Shown: positions 57,301 to 61,595 of the stretch, in pieces | Layout of the letters: every line of letters begins with the position of its first letter | Position numbering within the stretch: position 1 is the first letter of the stretch | DNA from: Bacteroidia bacterium | GTDB taxonomy: Bacteria; Bacteroidota; Bacteroidia; Chitinophagales; UBA2359 | DNA length: 61,595 nucleotides | Direction of reading: 5' to 3' | Assembly: GCA_030427245.1 (NCBI GenBank) | Contig: JAUHXA010000043.1 | Location: 1 to 61,595, forward strand | Notes under the pieces: model-generated | Databases searched by the model: none | Told to the model about the DNA's origin: nothing | Seen by the model: only the letters and a program-made list of their open reading frames with translations | Translations under genes and position numbers: made by a program

Positions 57301-58314
57301 GAGTTATTGGTCAAAGGAAACAGCAATTGTGAGCCAGTAGATATTCGCAATTTTATAGTTGATGACAACAATGGTATGGGGAATCAAGGCTTTGCCAACA
57401 GTTTCGACAATGCCAATGTTTCAACAGGGCATATTCGTTTCAAAGACATTCCAAGATGGGCAGCAGTTCCTTCAGGTTCTTTGATTGTCATTCACGATGT
57501 AGTGAACCTGTATCCTTCTAATACGCTCAATTTTGCAGATGACCCCGACAATAGTATGGGCAATGATGATGCTTATGTATTGCCGATTACAGACAATGGA
57601 TTGGAATTCCATCCATTTATTCCATACTCCCTCAATGTAGGAGGAACCAATTTTGGGTTCTCCTCCTACACTCCTCCCAATTACCACAATTTTTCTAATT
57701 GGGATGTTCTATCTTTAGAGGACTCAGATGCCATCCAAACAAGAAGCCCTAACGGAACTTACTTTCACGGTATTTCGTATGGAGAAACACCTATTATAGG
57801 CGGCGAAGATGGTTTGATGATTGTACCACAAGCGAATGATGATTATATCTTATACTTTAATGGAAACAATTACCGAGATATGAATCATTTCGATTTTTCG
57901 CAAGATTTGAGTTTTTTAAGCCCTGGTTTACCCAATAGTTCCAATAATCAAACGTATATCAACTTTTTGAAAGTTTATGGATGCGATTCAAATGGAGGAG
58001 GTAATGGAGGGCATACAAAATGGGAAAATCAATCTATGACTTGGCTGAAAGCCTATCCAAACCCAACGAATAGCAGTATGACGATTGAATACTATTTGTC
58101 CAATGATGTATCTAATATTCAATTGAAAATCTATGATCTAACTGCTCGATTGATATTGGATGCTTCAAAATCTGATTTTATACAGGGTAATAAACATCAA
58201 GCAGAAATTGACGAAGATGTTTTGAAATCAGGAGTTTATTTTTGTGAATTGTCTTATCATAGCAAGGAAGGAAAATTAGAGCGAGATGTTTTGAAATTAG
58301 TGAAGACAAAGTAA
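54352..58314 (+). CDS. Large secreted multidomain protein with lamin-tail domain and T9SS type A sorting domain
   Basis: This is a 1320-aa exported protein. A signal peptide (HLLLFCFCIVLHLNAIIAQ) leads into a galactose-binding/CBM-like domain (NLIKNGSFEEVLLFPPTENH, about 25-280, ending MMIDDLNLIEYCD). A Cys-rich middle part (about 280-500) is followed by Ig/PKD-like modules (about 500-970; NQTICSGETAVIDLTGADSY, VTSICPDEPFSIEIDGTANE). A lamin-tail-like domain covers about 965-1205 (GLIVNEVYLGGANNVPYIEL, FIVDDNNGMGNQGF, GSLIVIHDVVNLYPSN). The end (TWLKAYPNPTNSSMTIEYYL, IQLKIYDLTARLIL, KSGVYFCELSY) is a type A T9SS sorting domain. The first third is more AT-rich than the last third, which suggests a mosaic origin. 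Function unknown; probably a surface or matrix protein. Confidence 0.9.
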   Translation: MKKVIHLLLFCFCIVLHLNAIIAQNLIKNGSFEEVLLFPPTENHQFEYFAKAWEADYQLVQNKCNVSDQDEPPIIFNFHSPDHYFGGPNQNPQIGNWPNSAINFKAATGIGMAGISCYELIEQKLDKPLKFRRRYQFSMQIRGEYGPPGAGIRLSSNPANTTIKLLLRFSKSKMTYKSNGGILNDQVEQYCSDDYRTLKNEEDIVTYIIPWSTEGYEYGKWHEIKFEFISPDGNYDWIGIEMVNEEVLSIGEKCQFNSLEGCQFQYMMIDDLNLIEYCDIACRPSPPRPELSMYLYEDFANLYNGYITENAFYRVGHNAIASVDENSGLQVGLQGLFDLDYLADGGIPLPIAGNEYPIIFAVTNAVEAYFIVYEHMAAGQQVRWIQSQSSPCGFEEGLPALFWWNGYDEDGNCILEPTIDYYYQIYFRTCDEAYYTGGQIFGNACDISEGNYDQFPEYDWYQEWMSKMNLNHCDWENYEENNCIDPCPSAISVINYDDTNFVCEGVCTTVAVLTDEGFENNRIKGYEWLHLESGQVFSNEGFENNTLEICGAGTYQVSTISDDGCTSVSNEFIIYDFSTPLNIEKEVNLPCNDLTYTLTVELPVALITGYSFGTPSLSLTSTWEKDGEEIDVQNSSYVNDIIQIEVTEPGIYTFTLDYMNGKCLIESQPIEVTQACCVDYPYTVTPVEVDCEGNIITYGQVEFFPENDCGASTITVYGNNILEQLEGGYHTYTVPFLSDGSLTVTAQLEVPVIVLEPNIQTPPANPINQTICSGETAVIDLTGADSYSWETDVSGWVTPSSLSGSSSNPTTQIQQAFEVPYHFALPNGGSVTYDITAYYGDLCHQQIVGVTVLPHPNLELSSSVTSICPDEPFSIEIDGTANEGTQVTYTWTANLPNGVTTTLPVNGQSTNHSTIINQQLNNTSNTDQIVTYTVTATFANGCSFSNTIDIEIIRHHGGKICDAEEGLIVNEVYLGGANNVPYIELLVKGNSNCEPVDIRNFIVDDNNGMGNQGFANSFDNANVSTGHIRFKDIPRWAAVPSGSLIVIHDVVNLYPSNTLNFADDPDNSMGNDDAYVLPITDNGLEFHPFIPYSLNVGGTNFGFSSYTPPNYHNFSNWDVLSLEDSDAIQTRSPNGTYFHGISYGETPIIGGEDGLMIVPQANDDYILYFNGNNYRDMNHFDFSQDLSFLSPGLPNSSNNQTYINFLKVYGCDSNGGGNGGHTKWENQSMTWLKAYPNPTNSSMTIEYYLSNDVSNIQLKIYDLTARLILDASKSDFIQGNKHQAEIDEDVLKSGVYFCELSYHSKEGKLERDVLKLVKTK

Positions 58315-58323
58315 AATTTGCAT

Positions 58324-58367
58324 AACAATGTCCGTCATTTTCAATTGGTGATGGCGGACATTGTTTT
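58324..58367. terminator. Intrinsic terminator between convergent genes
   Basis: AACAATGTCCG and CGGACATTGTT pair over 11 bp, with an additional CAT/ATG pairing inside a 20-nt loop, then a short TT-AAAT stretch. It lies between the stop of the large T9SS gene and the stop of the convergent flippase gene. Confidence 0.8.
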
Positions 58368-58379
58368 AAATAGAAAAAC

Positions 58380-59846
58380 TCAACCAATCCCCATCCCCGA
58401 CTTCTCCCTCCAATACACAAAGCCCAAATATCCCAACAAGACTCCCGCCTTCAATACGTACAAAACGACACCGTTTGACAACATTGCAGTAAGTTCCTTG
58501 TCCACAAAAAACAACAAAATTCCCAACATCACATACTGCAAAATGCGCCAAATTTCGTAGGGAATAAGGTAGTATTTTCGACTCCAAAAATAGGAAATCA
58601 CCACCATTGAAGCGTAGCAAATCAGCGTTGCCCAAGCAGAACCCAAATAACCGATTGAAGGAATCAATAGAATGTTCAGTACAATGGTAATGCTTGCACC
58701 CATTACTGCAATCACCGCTCCAATGCGGGTTTTATCCGTCAGTTTGTACCAAATCGAGAGATTGTAGTAAATGCCCAAACACAAATTGGCGAGCAGTAAA
58801 ATGGGAACAATGAACAATCCTTCCCGAAAATTCTCCCCAATAAAAAGTTTGAAAATATCTATAAAGAAAGTCACCCCCAAAAAAATCAAAACGCCTGCCG
58901 CCACAAAGTAGCGCATCACCACCGCATACACCGTTTTAGCATTGGCTTGATTTGATTGGGCAAAAAAGAAAGGTTCGGCAGCATAGCGAAACGCTTGAGT
59001 GAATAGGGTCATCAAAATGGACAATTTGTAACACGCACCATACACGCCCAAATGCGCTTGATTGGTTTCCAAATCAAAAGGCAATAAATACTTCAATAAA
59101 ATTCGGTCCAACATTTCGTTCACAATCCCTGCAAAACCCGCTACCATCAAAGGCATGGCATACCAAAACATCTTCTTCCACAAGGCTTTGTCAAACTCCC
59201 ATCGTATTTTTCGGAATTCCGGTAAAAGCAGCAACAAGGTCAAAGCGCTTGCAGCCAGATTGGCAATGAAAATATATCCTATCCGTATGTCGGGGCTGTA
59301 AATAGCTTGAATAAAAGTAACCTTATCTGCAATCTTAGGAGCTAAAACCACAAAAAACAATACCAAGCCCATATTGGTAAAAATATTCACCATCTTAATC
59401 ACTGCAAACCGAATCGGGCGCTCCTCATAGCGTAAGTTGGCGAAGGGAATCGAAGCAATCGCATCAAAACCCAAAACCAAAGCAAACCAAATGACATACT
59501 CCGAATGGTCGGGATATTGAATCGCATTGGCAATCGGTTGAGCCATTCCAATAAAAAACACCATCAACACCACACTCGACACCAAAAGCGAAATAACCGC
59601 CGTACTAAACACCTTGTGTGAATAAGCCTTTTCTTTCACATAGCGAAAGAAAGAGGTTTCCATGCCGTAGGTAAACACGATCATCAAAAAACCCACATAA
59701 CCATACATTTCCGTCACAACTCCGTATTCTGCTTTCAAAAAAACACGGGTGTAAATCGGCACCAACAAATAATTGAGTAAGCGACCAACAATGCTGCTCA
59801 ATCCATAAATGGCAGTTTGCCCTGCTAGGCGTTTAAATAAGGACAT
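58380..59846 (-). CDS. Lipopolysaccharide/polysaccharide flippase (Wzx/MATE-like)
   Basis: This is a 488-aa polytopic protein with 12-14 transmembrane helices, predicted to flip lipid-linked glycan units across the inner membrane. The start is set at 59846 (MSLFKRLAGQTAIYGLSSIV); four extra upstream codons are possible. Family features are the N-terminal Q-T-A-I-Y-G-L-S-S-I-V-G-R-L-L-N segment, VPIYTRVFLKAEYGVVTEMY, MPLMVAGFAGIVNEMLDRIL and YGACYKLSILMTLFTQAFRY. No glycosyltransferase or polymerase genes adjoin it, so it is a solitary flippase, as seen in many Bacteroidota genomes. Its 3' end has a near-identical relic at 50347-50411. The substrate is not predictable. Confidence 0.92.
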   Translation of the reverse strand: MSLFKRLAGQTAIYGLSSIVGRLLNYLLVPIYTRVFLKAEYGVVTEMYGYVGFLMIVFTYGMETSFFRYVKEKAYSHKVFSTAVISLLVSSVVLMVFFIGMAQPIANAIQYPDHSEYVIWFALVLGFDAIASIPFANLRYEERPIRFAVIKMVNIFTNMGLVLFFVVLAPKIADKVTFIQAIYSPDIRIGYIFIANLAASALTLLLLLPEFRKIRWEFDKALWKKMFWYAMPLMVAGFAGIVNEMLDRILLKYLLPFDLETNQAHLGVYGACYKLSILMTLFTQAFRYAAEPFFFAQSNQANAKTVYAVVMRYFVAAGVLIFLGVTFFIDIFKLFIGENFREGLFIVPILLLANLCLGIYYNLSIWYKLTDKTRIGAVIAVMGASITIVLNILLIPSIGYLGSAWATLICYASMVVISYFWSRKYYLIPYEIWRILQYVMLGILLFFVDKELTAMLSNGVVLYVLKAGVLLGYLGFVYWREKSGMGIG

Positions 59847-61093
59847 GAAATTTAGCAATTAATTTGACTTAGGTAAATGGAGGATTGCAGCAAAATACAG
59901 ATAATATTTCAATCAAAAATTTGACCCTGCGAATTTTTGACCTTTAATGGTAGATGGCTGCTCGAAAAAGGAGGTTTGACAATAGGTGTGTATTTTGCGA
60001 TGCTTCAATCGGAGAAAAGCAAATCAGTAGAGAGTTGATGGTGGACTAATTATACTGAATTATGTCTGACCATTTAAGCTTGTGATTAGACTCCGTGTTT
60101 TCTCTCGTAGAGGTACTGATTTTTTATGAAAAAAAAATAAATTTTAAAAAAACATTTTTATAGGGTAACATTTTTAGGTTTCTGCTATTAACGAGTAAAC
60201 AAGAGAAAATAGTGAAGTGAAAACAATTACCCAATGAAGGAGACATTAGCAATCATATAAAGTTTTCAGCAACTTATCGAGACCAAGGGATTAACAATTA
60301 CATCTTTTGTAAAAAAAACTTCCTACTTTAGGGTATGCTTTTTAAGGTTATGTTGCTATCAATAAAACAAATAGAATCTTTTCGTATTAATTTTTATTTT
60401 TTTTTCAAAAAAACCTTCAATTCGCTTCAATAGATTCGTCTATTAGAAGGCAAGAAAAAATCACTGTACAATTTTCATTAAAAAAACTAAGTATGATGTG
60501 TGAGATTTAAATAATATGAACGTTTGGTAGATGTTTTCTTAACTAAAATAGAATAAATATGGAAAAGATTTTTTTTTATTATATTTTATCATATATTGAG
60601 GAGGCATAGATTTTTTTGTTGTGTTTCACAATACTAATTTGAAAAAATAATATTTTTATTTATTAGATAAGTCCTTATAAATTAATTCAGTAATTTCTTC
60701 AAGAAAAATATTTTTGTATATGCATGTAAATTAAAAAAATGTTATTTTCAACTAATGTTGAATATTCTTTTAACTAAACTGTAACCTTCTTCTTATTACT
60801 GCGTAGTTTTAAGTAGAGAAGTTAGAAAAATTAATAAGCAGGATTTTTTCAAGCCCACCCATTAAGTTTTTAGTATAAAAAATCAGTTATTTTTACAAAA
60901 TAATTGAATGTAATTTTCATTGAGTGATTTCAACGCTCTATTTTTTACTTGTTATTGTCATTATTTCGTCATAACTAAAAAAGGTGTTAATGTTTTGTAA
61001 AAAACATGCAACTCTATAAATAGAAGAGGAAACAACATTTTTTAACCAATATAAAATTCAAGACCAATGAAATATTTCTAATCGAATGAGTAT
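59847..61093. other. AT-rich gene-free region
   Basis: These 1247 bp carry no open frame of protein-like composition on either strand and have long A and T runs (for example 60121-60160 and 60387-60413). No tRNA, hairpin terminator or known riboswitch stands out. It could be the upstream region of a gene beyond the right edge, a decayed gene, or hold unrecognised small RNAs. Confidence 0.5.
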
Positions 61094-61517
61094 CTCTCAT
61101 CAAGCCCCAACCACTTCAATAGACAGCATTCTTTAAAAAGCCCCATTTAAGAATCTACTACCGAGCCTACAACTGCTATTTGGAAAATGACTTACCCCTC
61201 ATCCATCCAAAACCGCTTCAATAGACAACATTCTTTAAAAAGCCCCATTTAAGAATCTACTACCGAAACTACAACTGCTATTTGGAAAATGACTTAGGCA
61301 AACTAAAATATTAAATTAGGCATTTCTGCAATTTACTTTGCTCGCTTACAAGGTATTGTTTGAATTTGCATTTGAGTTTTTAATTTGAATTTGCCTTACC
61401 CCTCATCCATCCAAAACCGCTTCAATAGACAACATTCTTTAAAAAGCCCCATTTAAGAATCTATTACTGAGCCTACAACTGCTATTTGAAAAAAATGATT
61501 TACCCCTCATCAAGCCC
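61094..61517. repeat. Array of about 102-bp repeats, interrupted by one spacer of unit length
   Basis: Copy 1 is 61094-61194, copy 2 is 61195-61296 (directly adjacent), copy 3 is 61399-61502, and a fourth begins at 61503 (CCCCTCATCAAGCCC) and fades. The shared core is CTTCAATAGACAACATTC, then TTTAAAAAGCCCCATTTAAG, AATCTACTACCGAG and CTACAACTGCTATTTGGAAA. Between copies 2 and 3 are exactly 102 bp of different sequence, starting GGCAAA and ending TTTGCC. Units differ at a few positions only. I see no open frame through the array. Confidence 0.85.
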
Positions 61518-61595
61518 AATTGATGAATCCATAATAATGAATATAGCTATACCGAAAACACCTCCACATAAGTGATAACCTAAAGTTTTTCTGAA

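Noticed and set aside
61094..61517. CRISPR-like array at the right end
   Set aside because: Units are about 102 bp, two are directly adjacent, and there are no short repeats with regular unique spacers and no cas genes. It is a tandem repeat, not a CRISPR.

Overview
The window looks like chromosome of a Bacteroidota bacterium, most plausibly of the Saprospiria/Chitinophagia side; the exact taxon is inference. The basis is low GC, several secreted proteins with type IX secretion (T9SS) C-terminal sorting domains of both type A (short beta domain opening with a YPNP-like motif) and type B (gliding-motility-associated, opening with AFSPNEDGIND), a bacillithiol gene (bshA), a GWxTD protein, a BatA-type VWA protein, and TAnnTTTG promoter -7 boxes of the Bacteroidota type. 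I found no rRNA, tRNA, CRISPR array, phage module or intact insertion sequence. Most genes are ordinary core or surface genes.

Layout. 1-12.5 kb: tail of an unknown gene, an rRNA pseudouridine synthase, a TPR-CHAT protease-like protein overlapping a secreted protein gene, a PiT-type permease, a protein joining a possible GIY-YIG-like domain to a DnaJ-type zinc finger, an FG-GAP surface protein and an NhaC antiporter. 12.5-15.4 kb: two copies of an elaborate palindromic element bracket a membrane-anchored protein and an ECF41-type sigma factor; a His-containing membrane protein follows. 15.6-24.9 kb: acyl-CoA dehydrogenase, a 1253-aa T9SS type B protein, a CARDB-like protein, a class V aminotransferase, moaC and moaE. 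25-27.3 kb: a small accessory islet with an unknown 74-aa protein, a DUF4240-like protein, a free-standing toxin-like GIY-YIG domain joined to it by an ATGA overlap, an apparent ATPase remnant, then bioY. 27.5-36.4 kb: SSS symporter, nucleotidyltransferase, PhoX-like protein, acyltransferase with a damaged or unusual start, cytochrome c lipoprotein, BatA-like VWA protein, Ppx/GppA. 36.5-49 kb: histidine kinase, hmgA, M14 peptidase, an IPTL-CTERM beta-helix protein, a nearly bare T9SS sorting domain, M20 amidohydrolase, GWxTD lipoprotein, isocitrate dehydrogenase. 49-61.6 kb: bshA, a relic of a flippase 3' end, two large T9SS cargo proteins with a beta-barrel gene between them, a polysaccharide flippase, and 1.7 kb of AT-rich gene-free DNA ending in about 102-bp repeats.

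The most unusual content is non-coding. At least four families of intergenic inverted repeats occur in two copies each, and in two families the copies differ by compensatory base changes, so pairing is conserved rather than sequence. The most striking is a roughly 180-bp element (12539-12716 and 14508-14691) with four 20-nt arms that use every combination of two 8-mers and two 12-mers, which allows two mutually exclusive folds. The other families are A6TAACT hairpins nested inside larger unrelated inverted repeats, an ATGGAAC...TTAAATAA palindrome, and a TTGyCAA hairpin that supplies the last codons of bioY.

The protein-level candidates for something new are the DUF4240/GIY-YIG islet, the GIY-YIG-like/DnaJ zinc-finger fusion, and the TPR-CHAT gene coupled to a secreted protein gene. 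All domain calls were made by eye from motifs; no database search was run.
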